NCBI GenBank assembly: GCA_040954595.2
Contig: CM082593.2
Location: 9,176,001 to 9,240,000, forward strand
Direction of reading: 5' to 3'
From: Balanoglossus misakiensis
Taxonomy: Eukaryota > Hemichordata
Length of the DNA stretch: 64,000 bases
Position numbers and translations under genes: made by a program. A model generated the notes under the pieces. The model worked only from the letters and a program-made list of their open reading frames with translations, ran no database searches and was not told the origin of the DNA. Of this stretch, positions 1 through 10,270 are shown in pieces. Each line of letters begins with the position of its first letter. Within the stretch, counting starts at the first letter, position 1.

Positions 1-946
1 AAATTCACTGAAGAAGTGATTGAGCACTTGCCCTATCATTGTTCAATGTAGGTGACCACCAAACTCAGCAAGGAGAATTCATTTGACGCCTTGAGCATAC
101 CAACAACAACCAATGTATTGAAAATACTTTCTGAAACCTTTCAGTCGATGTTGCTTGATGTATATTGTATGACTGGACTCGATCATTAGGTTTTTTTGCA
201 TTGACATTTTCAACAGCCTATCAAACTATTTTTGATTTGAGTTCATCATCGTAGTGATGGTACGTGCCATGCTTTTGTTTCTTCGTGTGTGAAGTGACAT
301 CATTGTTGACAGTTACAATCTGATCAAGTGACATGCCACATTGGTATATTTTGTCAACATCAACAGTATTGTTTTAATGTGGTTGACAGACATCACTTGG
401 GGTTGGATAAAGTGCTTTCTGAGCGATATTATAACGGCAGCTATCAAGAATGTAAAAAATATTGAAAACAGGCCATATCCTTAGCATTCCCTTTCATATT
501 GTGTCTGCATTGCAATTGGTGATGTACAAAGTCCTTTTGACAACATGCATGGCTGGTTTGTTGTTGTTTTTTGTAAGAAACAAGTCTTTGATTTCCTGAC
601 TGCTAATTGCTGTCTTTGTACTACACTTCTAGTAATATCTCCATTTCTAGCTTTGCACCTCACATTTAATGAATAGACTTGTGGATGTTTTGACACTTCT
701 TGACAATGAAAGTGTATGGTTGCAGTGATCAAATGATACACAAATCAAAGGAACAAAGAGTGACTTTTCATTCTTTTGAGAACCTTGCATTCTTATATTT
801 AAATGCTTGCCCACTGGCCCCAGGTGTAAAATAGCAAAATTTTATCCATTTACTATATTAAAAAAATATTGTGCCAAAGAGTTGGAAGTCCAAATATCTT
901 TACTTAATAATTTAATACTTTAATAATTACTCACAGTTTCCCTTAA

Positions 947-2511
947 CCCTGTGCTGTCTACAGCGCCCTCAGATGTCCCATACGGGAGAAACCACAGCGT
1001 CTGTACACGTCCGATGATTCCAGAACATCGGGCGATTCAAAAAGTGTGGGATACGTACCGGTTTCTTGTGAAATACGTGTTATCTTTTTCTAATGACGTA
1101 TTAAACATATGATAGGCTCTCATTTCCCGCCAAGAAAATATCATGTGACCATTTGACCTTTTGCCGTTATCAGCGATTTAATCTCAAGGGACGCTACAGG
1201 ATGCTGCCGATTATTTTTAGTTAATTTATTCACGACATTTGTTGACAGAACTGACTTGACCTAACTCGAATTTTGTGAGAAAAACTGTGGCATATGCCGA
1301 AATAATTTGATTTTTCTTAAGGATGACGATTAGGAAGAATTTTTAGGACTAAAAAATGTTGAAACTGCTAGCGATTTTGATGAACATGAACGGGAATGGG
1401 AAGTTTTGAATTTTGAGGCTGCGGCCGTTGAACTTTCACCGGAAGCACCGGGCGACTTGCGCAACGTTCGTTGGTAATATCGGAGATTTAATTTTATTAA
1501 ATTATCACTGTTTTTTTCGGAATCTGGTCCTAACCATTGTTTGGAAATAGGTACCCATTTTTTGGCAGTTGATTGCCCAGAATTTTATGAAGCATCTTGC
1601 CAACGAGATCGTGCTACACAATGTCAACAAGTCCACGCTGCTGACTCGAATCATGGTACCTCCATGCTCGAATCTAAAATCAAGGCTGATGAAATATACG
1701 GGAGTTTTAATATTGACGTGAATATTTTTATACGTGTTCGCTGTTTTCCACACGTCAAATTAGTTCACTGGTGACAGATTTCAAGTACCAGGCATCGCTA
1801 AGATCATGCTAATGAGCAGATACAAAAAACTTTGCGAGTATTTTCCATGTAAACAACAATGACCTCGTTTTGTCCTGAGGTGACCTGATCGTGATTCATC
1901 TATCATTTCCAGCCAAGTTTTATGCATTTTAGGAGCTGTCCATTGATCAGGCCACGGTGTAATTCAAAGAAAACGGCCATATGATATAAATGCCTGCAAA
2001 ACCAGTCGAGTGGGAGTTCAATGCGTATGCATTGCAATGAACATAGTTGCATGTCATCATACCGGCTACTGCTTGAGCGCGAGCAGTTCAGCTGACTGGC
2101 AACTGACATAAAGCCATGTTACAACACAGAAGTGTAAAAGGGATAACAAAAACTATAATAAATAGTATAAATAAGACAACCAGACTCTATATTTTGTTCA
2201 TGTTGATTCCAAGACAAACTGTAGTTGCTGAACAAAAAAAATAAAATTTTCTCTAAACCGTGTTCAAGAATATTCAGTAAGGTCAAATGTAGTGGAATTT
2301 TTATATTTTCATAATCATTTTAGCATCATTTGAGAGCCCATTTTTTTAGCTTTCATATGGAAATATGTTGCTATAGTCAATTTTTAGCTCAATTTTGGTT
2401 ATATTGAAGAAAAGAAATCACTGTCAGTCATTGAATAATATTTTCTAATTTGAGTGGAAAGTTCTGGTCTCCACTGTGCATTGTTATGCAAATGAGCTGG
2501 GCTGCATAGGG
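947..2511. mobile_element. piggyBac-type element, decayed or non-autonomous
   Basis: The element is flanked by TTAA on both sides (943-946 and 2512-2515). Its ends are inverted: the left end reads CCCTGTGCTGTC and the right end, reverse-complemented, reads CCCTATGCAGCC. TTAA target duplication and a CCC-beginning TIR are hallmarks of the piggyBac superfamily. The paralogous sequence near 17775 lacks the element and reads straight through from CAGTTTCC to GGTTTGGCC, which confirms the insertion. At about 1.57 kb with no long reading frame it cannot encode a full transposase. A short acidic reading frame at 1322-1477 may be a relic of the transposase N-terminus. Confidence 0.8.
1322..1477 (+). 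pseudogene. Possible relic of a piggyBac transposase N-terminus
   Basis: The plus-strand frame reads DDD, a TAG stop (1331-1333), then EEFLGL followed by a Glu/Asp-rich stretch and a TAA stop. N-termini of piggyBac-derived proteins are often acidic with a DEEFLGF-like phrase, which is the only family evidence. It lies inside a TTAA-flanked element. The internal stop and the missing DDD catalytic region show it is non-functional. Chance is not excluded. Confidence 0.35.
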
Positions 2512-2579
2512 TTAAGGTTTGGCCAACCTCTGGTGAAAGGATGACTTGTGATATAGTGTTTTAAATTGGAATATAATAT

Positions 2580-3019
2580 GAGGTTATTACGAAAATACCG
2601 CAAAGTATGCACAAGGACATTAGCGCCAAGTATCTCCCGACGCGTAGCGGAGGGTGATGCGCTGCGCTAATGTCCGAGTGCATACTTTGCGGTATTTTTG
2701 TAATAACCTTATTATTATACATCTTACATCTCCGTTAGTTCTTGTGTTGCATGTTACTTGGCTTTTAAAACGCCCAAAATGCCGATACAATCGATCGGTA
2801 AACCGCTCAGTTGAAACAGTGAGCAGCCTTCTTTCTTTTTTGTTTACGTGCGTTGGAGCGGGGGTGTCTTGAAACCGTCTGCATAACAACACATACCTGT
2901 ACAAAGTGAGTTGGGGTGCCTTGAAACTTGGGGCGTATTTAACACGCGTTACGTATGTACTATTCCGTACAGCTTTTTTAGTGCACGCTAAATTCTACTG
3001 TTCTCGGTGCCAGATGTAT
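2580..3019. mobile_element. Composite hairpin plus TIR element (locus 1)
   Basis: Two modules are joined. The first, 2581-2710, is a near-perfect foldback: the arm beginning AGGTTATTACGAAAATACC is mirrored by GGTATTTTTGTAATAACCT, around a GC-rich loop containing CGCGTAGCGG. The second, about 2706-3019, is bounded by inverted TTATTATACATCT and AGATGTATAATAA. The whole block is absent from the paralogous site near 17835-17850, so it probably inserted as one piece. No coding capacity is seen. The same architecture recurs at 31744 and 34354. Confidence 0.7.
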
Positions 3020-3340
3020 AATAAATACATATATTTTAAATATTTCATATTTTCAATCTAAAAGTAGGAGCTGCTTCCTCAAAATATAATTGACTGTCAG
3101 AATGAAAGGCAAGCAATTCAGGCAAGTTAACTCTAACACAACAACTCTTCAATTAAATAATTGACATCAGACAACCACAAAGGCGATATTCAATTAATTT
3201 GTATGAATTCAAATGCAGTTAACAGATTTAAAATTACTGGTAGGCGTAGATTTTGTCAGCGTTTTCCTTCATGAGCTACTTTGCGATTAGTTTGTTCTGT
3301 GTAGTTGAATTGAACAGTGTTTGGTCTGTTCATAGTACTG

Positions 3341-3700
3341 TACAAGTGTCATATTTCTCACATGAGTTGGGGATTTTCTGTCCCAAACAAGCTGCAGGCG
3401 AATGTGGGACAAAATATCAATGACGAGTGTGAGAAATATGATCCCGGGTCCTTGGTGTATGAGATTATATTTCTCACACGGCTACAAATTAGCCAAATTC
3501 GTTAAATAAATGACTCTTGAACTGTCATCTGGCACATTGTAGATTCTGTATCGCGTCATTGGATAACATTTAGCACTCTTTGTCATCCAATCAGCGCTCG
3601 CATCATATACAGCTTTCGATTTAGTGAGAATGTGGGATTGATTTGTTCTCACACTCTGATCCAACACTCTCAGCATGCCAGGAGTGTGAGAATCTATTAC
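3341..3700. repeat. Foldback repeat of the TCTCACAC family, copy 1
   Basis: The phrases CATATTTCTCACATGAG and GAGTGTGAGAAATATG form inverted arms around GGACAAAATAT/ATTTTCTGTCCC segments. The following sequence (AAATTAGCCAAATTCGTT, GACTCTTGAACTGTCATC, GGATAACATTTAGC) is shared with copies at about 10262 and 14348, so the family extends beyond the palindrome. This is likely a non-autonomous DNA element; exact ends were not determined. Confidence 0.6.
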
Positions 3701-4009
3701 GAGTTTGAAATCTTAGGTGAAGAGTTTATCAATTTCACTGCCAACCCTGTAGGGCATTCTGGGATATGTGTTCATGCCAAAGCACAAACAGCCATGACCT
3801 GACAGCTCAGTTTGTAGATCATTTCTACAAATCCACAAAGAGACTCAAAGTTTAGAAATGTTGTGTCGGTTAGAAATATTAGACGTATCACTGTTAATAC
3901 TTTATTTCAAAGCCATGTGAATTTGTTCACATTAGGGAAATTTTTAAAGGAAGGGAGGATTGGTATTGACTTGAATAATTACAATGGATGTTTTGTTCTC
4001 TATTTTCAG

Positions 4010-4132
4010 ATGTGAATAATGAGTGTTCAGATTCTGTTTGTGCTGGAGGGTGTCTAAATGCAGAGGGTGGATTCAGCTGTAGTTGTGGTGATGATGGTTT
4101 CTCTCTGAGTGCAGATCATGTCAATTGTTTAG
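4010..4132 (+). CDS. EGF-like (cbEGF) exon 1
   Basis: Exon of 41 codons with a polypyrimidine AG acceptor (CTATTTTCAG ending at 4009) and a GTAAGT donor at 4133, phase 1 at both ends, the usual organisation of a shuffled EGF module. Six cysteines lie at module positions 6, 11, 15, 24, 26 and 40, as in a complete EGF fold. It begins DVNNEC and contains C-x-N-x4-F-x-C, matching the calcium-binding EGF consensus with the Asn hydroxylation site. Such modules act in extracellular or membrane proteins. The next EGF exons lie on the same strand at 4560 and 6123, so the gene reads left to right. Start codon and signal peptide are not visible and must lie upstream or outside the window. Confidence 0.85.
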
Positions 4133-4559
4133 GTAAGTTTTTTTTGAGTGGGGAGGGGATAGACCAACAATTGCTTTGCATTTCCTGCCTCAAAAGGGCG
4201 CTTACACATGTTGTATGTGACAAAGATTGCAGCGAGTCACCATGTAAAAAAAATAATAAATAAAAGTTATCAGGCACTTTCCAAAGTTACACATTTAGAA
4301 AAAAATGAGTTTGTTGTCTCGTGTGTGATATTTTTGGCTAACAAAACACTAGCTTCTAATGTGGTTACTACATTGTTTGTTTATCAGTATACAGTACTGG
4401 TACATATAAACATATGATATGACCAAGTTATATGCCAGATGATATTTATCAAGTTTCACACAATTTTGCTCTCTTGTCGTATATTTTTTTCAAAGCCAAC
4501 TGTACATGTAATTCAGATGTATTCATTCAAACACAATTTATCATATTTGTATTTTCAAG

Positions 4560-4664
4560 CTGGTTGGTCACCATGCCAACAAGCATGTTACAACACACCA
4601 ACCAGTTACCAGTGTGGTTGCAGACCAGGATTTAAGTTGCACAGAAATCAACAAACATGTGTTG
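4560..4664 (+). CDS. EGF-like exon 2, first cysteine missing
   Basis: Exon of 35 codons between an AG acceptor (TATTTTCAAG ending at 4559) and GTGAGT at 4665, phase 1 at both ends. Cysteines are at 6, 10, 19, 21 and 34, corresponding to C2 to C6 of an EGF module; C-x-N-x4-Y-x-C is intact, and the C-R-P-G-F phrase after C5 is typical. The N-terminal D-x-N-E-C segment is absent, so the first disulfide cannot form within the module. Either the missing part lies on an unrecognised small exon, or this is an atypical or degenerating module. The reading frame is open and splice sites are good. Confidence 0.65.
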
Positions 4665-4813
4665 GTGAGTATCTACAATTGGGAGAAAGTAAGATGTAGG
4701 TGTTTGTGCAATGTAAGTGTCCAATACATGTACATGTATATGTGACACTGAAATTACACATTGTACACTCAATAATTGGTAAATGTCTATTATTCATGAC
4801 ACAAATCAACATA

Positions 4814-4999
4814 CAGTCAAACCTCTGTGACTGGCCACCTCTATTAAACAGCCACCTCTATATAGTGCCCACTTTATTCTAGTCCCTGTGTAATTTATAT
4901 CTACATTAATTGACTTTTCTACCAGGTATAATGGCCACCTGTCTATAAAGGCCAGTTTAGGAAAGTCCCTTCACTAGCCATAATGGACAGGTTAGACTG
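4814..4999. mobile_element. MITE with pogo/Tigger-like ends
   Basis: The block begins CAGTCAAACCTCTGTGACTGG and ends CCATAATGGACAGGTTAGACTG; the last 13 bases are an imperfect inverse of the start. It is preceded by TA. CAGTCNAACCTCT...GGCCACC ends are characteristic of pogo/Tigger-type Tc1-mariner elements. At 186 bp it is a non-coding miniature element inside the intron between EGF exons 2 and 3. Confidence 0.6.
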
Positions 5000-5815
5000 C
5001 ACTTGTGTTAATTTCTGTCTGTAATACGTGTAACACAATCATAAAATTTTTCATAACGAGGGCACACTTCCAAAATAAGGTGTCATCTCCAAGCAGACAA
5101 TGTGAAAAAGGAGGCCAGTTGGTTACAGAGTACTGCTCGAGCTCATCTACTTTGTTGTATACATGATACAAGTTGCGTGTAAAACTGACCTTACAATAAA
5201 ATGTGGCTGTCGAAAGTCTGTCCCAACTATAGTGTTGATACACAAGACAAAGTTTTTACTCTTTGACCAACTGGCCTCATGTTTGCGTCTTGGAAGGGCA
5301 CCCTCTTTATGAAAAAGGCATATGATATCACTACAAGGAATAAATTAACATGATAGAACATTGCTGATTAATGTCATAGATCATGATAACATGAATGCAT
5401 AGCAATGTTTTGTTACAATTTGGTACATAAAGAAATGGACAACTGTGACAGTATTGACTCTGGGAACTATGTAGATGATTCCCAGCCTCAAAATTCTGAC
5501 TTGCTTCACCGTTGGAAGAAGTCAGTTTTCAGGTTAACATGTATATTTGTACAGAGTGTGGCATTAGTGAGTGGTTGCATCACATCAATGCATGACAAAA
5601 GGTCATCACTGTGTAAGACTCAGAAATAGAATTTGAATACAAATCCTATTAAACAAAATATTCTAAAATTTACATGTTATTTTAACACCTGTTTACTCCT
5701 ATAAAAGTGAGTGCATGTGTTTTCGAGTTCTCTTCAATCCAGAAGCCACTGTATAGGCCTTAGTTGGTGCATGTAGCTCCTAGACTTAGAAATAAAGACG
5801 CCTCAAGTCCAGTTG
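5000..5815. other. Intron sequence, nothing recognised
   Basis: The stretch lies between EGF exons at 4560 and 6123. No exon with plausible splice borders, no clear repeat and no long reading frame was found. Short open frames (up to about 80 codons) have no recognisable similarity. Confidence 0.6.
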
Positions 5816-5821
5816 ACCATC

Positions 5822-5935
5822 TCACACTTCTGGCACTGGTGGGATTCAAACCAACGCCATCGAAATGACTGCAGGTGTCTAAAACCCCTTGACTGTAGGA
5901 CACAAATGCCTGACAGTGATATAACTATGTTATAA
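5822..5935 (-). repeat. tRNA-derived SINE-like segment
   Basis: Read on the minus strand, the sequence contains GTTGGTTTGAATCCCACCAGTGCC, in two halves GTTGGTTTGAATCC and CACCAGTGCC: a good polymerase III B box with a T-arm-like context. About 50 bases upstream lies CAGTCAAGGGGTTTTAGAC, a weak A-box and D-arm match. The acceptor stem cannot be closed, so this is a tRNA-derived repeat rather than a tRNA gene. Ends and target duplications were not found. Confidence 0.4.
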
Positions 5936-6122
5936 TGTTACGTCGACACTACATAAGTTTGGGGATATGTTGTCTCAAATGATGAAATTGAGAAAAATTA
6001 TCCCCATCTTGTTATAATCTGAGCCCAGTTGTCTTTGGTGTGAGATTCCAGTTGTTAAGAGTAGGCTTATCTTGAATAATGTAATGCTTGTAAATTATTT
6101 CAAATTTCTTCTTACCCTCCAG

Positions 6123-6245
6123 ATATGAATAAATGTCACAGTTGTGGAAATGCGTGTCAACACTATTGTCAGAATACCCATGGTAGTTATTGCTGCGCTT
6201 GCAGACAAGGCTTCAATGTGCTGGAGGATGGCCATGCATGTGCAG
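6123..6245 (+). CDS. EGF-like (cbEGF) exon 3 with eight cysteines
   Basis: Exon of 41 codons, AG acceptor (CTTACCCTCCAG ending at 6122) and GTATGT donor at 6246, phase 1 at both ends. It starts DMNKC and keeps C-x-N-x4-Y-x-C and C-R-Q-G-F, so it is a calcium-binding-type EGF module. Cysteines are at 5, 8, 12, 16, 24, 25, 27 and 40, two more than a canonical module; the extra pair is most likely among positions 5-16 and 24/25. It could form an additional disulfide or bind a partner cysteine. Frame is open and context (same strand and phase as exons 1 and 2) supports one gene. Confidence 0.8.
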
Positions 6246-6679
6246 GTATGTAACTGTGGATATTGATCTCTTCTGTGGCTACACTGTTTGGGGATTGTAT
6301 ATTGCTATGGTTACAATAAAACATGCATCCTGTCTGTCCATTGCACACATTTTAAAATTTGAAATCAACCGCACACTCGTACTGAACACATGTTTGTTGA
6401 AATTGTATCTCAGAAATTTTCCAATTATAATTATGCATAATATAAACAAATTAACAAATGTGAAAACTTAGCATTGAAAATTTGTTTGCAAGGGTGAAAA
6501 AGTAATCTGTTGTTTTAAAAATCAGACAAAGTTTTGCTGACAGGGTACACGAGTTTCAGGGGATTTTGTTAAAATGAGAATGATAGAGAGTGTTAAAATT
6601 CCTAGAAAGAGATTGCCATGGATATTGAGGACTTTGGTGTAAAAACAATCAACTGATCAATTAATATGTGGTTACGAAT

Positions 6680-6800
6680 ATGTGTCATCAACCTCACCTT
6701 CTATCCGCAATGCTGGATCTATAGACAGTTTTAAAAGGGGTTTAAAAACTCGTCTTTTTATTCTGCACAATTTCATTCCATTGCTTTTTTTGGTTTAAAG
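6680..6800 (+). pseudogene. LINE ORF2 C-terminal fragment
   Basis: In the plus frame starting near 6682 the sequence reads SSTSPSIRNAGSIDSFKRG and continues LKTRLF, ending at TAA near 6800. The phrase LP-x-SIRN...S-x-x-x-FK-x-x-LKT-x-LF is the usual end of non-LTR retrotransposon polyproteins (CR1/L2/RTE-like). Only this tail is present, as expected for a 5'-truncated insertion in an intron. Confidence 0.6.
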
Positions 6801-7321
6801 GGAATGTCTTTCAGAACTGTTTTGGTTTCTTTGGGGTTTTTAAGTGTAATTTTTTTATCCTTTAAAGAGCATATCTTAGCTCGAAACACACTTTGAGGAT
6901 AAATAATAATTGGGCTTGTGTGTTAAATGCTGGTGTCCTTTTACTTATTTCATATGGATAAATAAATGTTAAATTTAAAAATGTTCAGGGCCTGAGAAAA
7001 AACTTCTGTTTGGGCCACGCCCATTTCTGTGACGTCACAAGAGGAACCCATTTACGTTTGCAAGACTGTACATTGCAGTGGTTGAATTGCAATCATACAT
7101 GTCTGTGATCTAAACAGCTTTGCTGGGTCAGCCTCTGGATCCCCCGTTCCATTCAAAATAAATGTACATATATACCTTTTCATTTAGGGGAGATGCGATT
7201 ATGAAAAAAATAACACTACTCGGCCCGGTTAGGCTACGGCTACGCATTGCAAGCAGTACACAACATGCAATGGCAGCGGATGTGTATAGGCACCTTACAC
7301 ATACAATGATTGCTGCCTCGA
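6801..7321. other. Intron sequence, nothing recognised
   Basis: AT-rich to about 7000, then a short CpG-containing stretch before the long-TIR element at 7322. The 69-codon open frame at 7162-7371 overlaps that element and has no recognisable features. Confidence 0.5.
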
Positions 7322-8124
7322 TTAAGATGGGTCCCCCGTATCTTTTTGCTCGTTTCTATGGGCCTTTATAGGACACTACACTCAATTTTGATCGAAACCG
7401 TTATGAACGTCCGACAAGGGGCTTGTAACTAGTTAAAAATACACACGATTGTGTGCACACCCCCTGCCCGAGTATGTTTACGGCAGCTACCGCCCGGCCA
7501 TAGGCCGCCACGCTAATACGGTAAAGCAGCGGTCAGCGATAGCATGCGCGTCCTGTGACCACAGTAACTGGATCGAACGCTAAAAATCCAATGTTTTGTA
7601 CACAGAGATTTTGTACCGTTCACGAAAATCCCTAAGGCTTTTTTCATAGGCCACGTACACCAGTCAAATTTGACCTGCTTGTTGAGAACGCACTTCCTCA
7701 CAGTGTGACGGATCGTTTTTTCGGTTTTCGTCGTGCTAAGAAGCGATACCGGTGGAAGAGTGCGTCCAAAAACACCTAAAATCGATGACTTTTTCCGCTG
7801 TGGTACGGGTATGCTGAAATCGTAGGATACAACAATAATATTCGAAAACAAAATCCGTCACGATCTTCCCTGGTTCAAGCAACTAATGAATACGTATCAA
7901 GTTCGTTTTTGAGGTCACGGAATAAAAAGCCTTAGGCTTTTGAAATTTGACCTGGCTAATTTGCATATCAATGGCGTCAGGGGGCGCGCGCTCACAATCG
8001 TGCAGATTTTCAACTAGTTACCAGCCCCTTGTTAGACTCTGAAAACGGCTTAGTCCAAATCGGGGTGTAATGTCCTGCAAAGGCCCATAGCAACGGGCAA
8101 AAAGATCCGGGGGACCCATCTTAA
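7322..8124. mobile_element. DNA element with about 150-bp terminal inverted repeats
   Basis: The left end, TTAAGATGGGTCCCCCG..., is mirrored at the right by ...CGGGGGACCCATCTTAA. Homology between arms continues through CTATGGGCCTTT, CAAGGGGCTTGTAACTAGTT and CACGATTGTG to about 7475 on the left and 7976 on the right. The roughly 500-bp interior has no transposase frame, so it is non-autonomous. The left breakpoint of the 4086-bp tandem duplication (7751) falls inside it, so the second segment copy holds only its right half (11837-12210). Confidence 0.75.
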
Positions 8125-9320
8125 ACCGTGGAATATTGCCCAAAGGTTTAGGACTAGAGTGTTGGGTCTCAATCTACTTATCTTGGACAATGTCAACTTA
8201 TTGACAACTGATATATCGTGGTCTTTTGGCGATTTTCGATCACTGCCTCAACAGACAAAATACGCGCGTGTTATTACAAGGGAACTCCATCAGCGCCAAT
8301 GCGTGTACACGCAGTCAGCAGCGATGACACATATCGCGCCGCGATGTATATGTACCATGCCAGCACTAAAATTCTGTCTTCTGAATTACATGTAAGCTAT
8401 ATGCCTTTTTGGTGATGACAAACAGAAACATTTATGACTTGTCGCTGTAATCATGAAAGTTCCTTCACATGCTTCATACTGCATTATAACAAAATGAAAC
8501 CATACAACCAACAGCAACAGGCGATCATGCCGGGCCGACCCACTCACGCTCACAAAGCATGAAACATTTTCATTGATACACACGAATATCCATGTTTGGA
8601 AACGGTTTTCACTCACACGCGGCAAAATTTATTCAACACATTTTGTTTCAAAATTTGTACAGTGTGTTTTGGAACCGATGAGTCGGACATAGTGCGACGT
8701 AAAACTTGTAAACAAAGAAATTAGAAAAGAAAGATGGCGACCATTCAGCCGAAGCCATACAAAGGTATGACTGAAAAAAATGTGAAATAGTAACAGTAAT
8801 ATTTTGAACGTTCAAGTTTTCACATTGATTGCTGTCAACCTTAATTATCGAAGTTTGCGGTCCCTGGGTACCGGGTAGCCAGACGAAAGAGTGAATAATT
8901 ATAAGCAATCTCGACATGATGTCGGCCAGCGCAAAATTGTGTTTACGCCTCCTGCCAGTTCACCTTCTACTGTGTAATCGCGGTCGCTGGAACACTGAAT
9001 GAACACCAATATCGGGTATAAACGATCAGTTGTGCTCTGAATTGAATATTGATCACTGGTCGACCTCTCCTACTGACAGGCTTCTATTTTCCTGTAAGGG
9101 TGTGGATTGTCTTCTCGTGATTCAAACCTGGCCGATTATCGTTCAACGGTCATGCATTGACAGTTACGGCCGCCGCCGCCGGATGGCTTCATATCCACCG
9201 TACAATATCGATGATCGTGGCATAGACTTTCATTGGTTTTCGGGGAATTCACGCGGGTGACTTCCGTCTAGGTAATGTGTTGCTGCAACCACGGCAACCA
9301 CCTCTTTTTCCCATTGTGGT
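8100..9320. promoter_or_regulatory. CpG-rich block, possible promoter
   Basis: CpG dinucleotides and short GC tracts (CGCGCCGCGATG, GCCGCCGCCGCCGG at 9168-9182) are concentrated here relative to the flanks. No TATA box was assigned. Several open frames of 65-90 codons on both strands look like by-products of the higher GC and have no recognised domain. The block is duplicated at 12186-13406. Confidence 0.3.
8734..8764 (+). CDS. Candidate first coding exon in a CpG-rich block
   Basis: ATG at 8734 has a strong initiation context (AAAGATGG), followed by ten codons (MATIQPKPYK) and a GTATGA donor, giving a phase-1 exit. The surrounding 8100-9300 is rich in CpG compared with neighbouring AT-rich introns, as at promoters of housekeeping-type genes. 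The peptide is not a signal sequence, so if real it starts a different, probably intracellular, product or an alternative transcript. No matching second exon was identified. This is inference from ATG context, donor and base composition only. Confidence 0.25.
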
Positions 9321-9637
9321 ATTACACAGAAAAGCACGAAAACACCGTATGACACCTGTGAGCATCGCTAAAGCTGGTCTATTTTATGAGAACAAAACAA
9401 ATATTATAGAAATCGATACCCGAAAAATATTGTCACTTTTGGTAAATATTAGATTTCTTTCAATCATTTTTTAACCTTCTGATAAGATTTAAAAAGGCAA
9501 GATATGCTCTTTAAGCTTTCACTTGTTTTCCAATTTTATTATTTTCAGTAGAAAATGCACTAAGATGTATGTGTATTACGTTTGTCAGGAAATAAATAAT
9601 AATAAAATTAAAAATAATAAACTATCTTTGATTTCAG

Positions 9638-9745
9638 ATGTCAATAAGAGAGCAGATCTTTGTGAACGCCAGTGTGTGAATACAGCAGGCTCTTTTTATT
9701 GCACTTGTTCTGTGGGATATTGATTGGTCAATGGAGAGTGTACAG
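9638..9745 (+). pseudogene. EGF-like exon with in-frame TGA, copy 1
   Basis: Exon-like segment of 36 codons with AG acceptor (TTGATTTCAG ending at 9637) and GTAAGA donor at 9746, phase 1-1. Cysteines at 9, 13, 22, 24 and 35 correspond to C2-C6, and C-V-N-T-A-G-S-F-Y-C fits the cbEGF consensus. Two defects: the first cysteine region reads DVNKRAD instead of D-x-N-E-C, and codon 29 is TGA (9721-9723) within GY-stop-LVNGEC. Most EGF modules have an Arg or similar residue after GY; CGA to TGA is a single C-to-T change at a CpG. Inclusion of this exon would truncate the protein, so it is either skipped or part of a decaying gene. Identical copy at 13724. Confidence 0.75.
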
Positions 9746-10270
9746 GTAAGACCAGCACAATATGTGGACAACGAAAGGTCCAGTATCTGTAACTTTTGAA
9801 TTTTTATTCAGTATTTTTCTGGTTATCAACCATCATTTCTTGTTCAGCTCGATGGGTAAGCAATGTTGTTATGTGTAAACATTGTATTCAAGCCTGGGTC
9901 TGGACTTGGATGCAATTTGTCAATAATAACAGTGATTGGTAACTGCATGTTTACATAACTGGCTAACTGTTAAAGAGACCAGCTGTTCTATTTGGTGTGT
10001 GTACAGTACACATGCCATTGGCAGCTTATGGGTCAGCCAATGTTTGCCTGTTGATCTCTTGATGTGTGTGTGTGTGTGTGTGTGTCTGTCTGTATATGTA
10101 CTCCGGTGTAGACTTTTTTCTTGTATTATCCGTGAATGGGACCACCGTGTACTTAACACAATTTCTTACACTCATCAGGGATATTTTGGCTTGTCTAACA
10201 CGAGCTAAAAATATCCCCAACTCGTCTGAGAAATCTTTTACCAGGTCCTAAGGTTGTAAGACTAATAGAA
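9746..10270. other. Intron with a (TG)n microsatellite
   Basis: The stretch holds a TG dinucleotide run at about 10063-10084; Cys/Val and Thr/His strings read from it are artefacts. Nothing else was recognised. Duplicated at 13832-14356. Confidence 0.7.

Larger units (their letters stand above)
1..3310. repeat. Diverged segmental duplication, copy A (with insertions)
   Basis: The stretch can be aligned by eye with 16762-18152: the same order of phrases (AATTCACTGAAGAAGTGA, TGAGAACCTTGCATTC, GACTTGTGATATAGTG, GGAGCTGCTTCCTCA) occurs in both with many substitutions and small indels. Copy A is longer because it holds two insertions missing from the other copy, at 947-2511 and about 2580-3019. 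No exon was recognised. It is probably intronic or upstream sequence of the EGF gene, duplicated long ago. The left end is cut by the window. Confidence 0.8.

Noticed and set aside
1505-1774. Open frames on both strands inside the piggyBac-type element
   Set aside because: Overlapping frames of similar length on opposite strands with no transposase motif.
9721-9723. TGA in the EGF exon as a selenocysteine codon
   Set aside because: EGF modules do not use selenocysteine, and the position normally holds Arg or a similar residue; CpG decay is simpler.
9920-10251. Open frames with Cys-Val or Thr-His strings
   Set aside because: They are translations of the (TG)n microsatellite; the same holds for 14006-14337.
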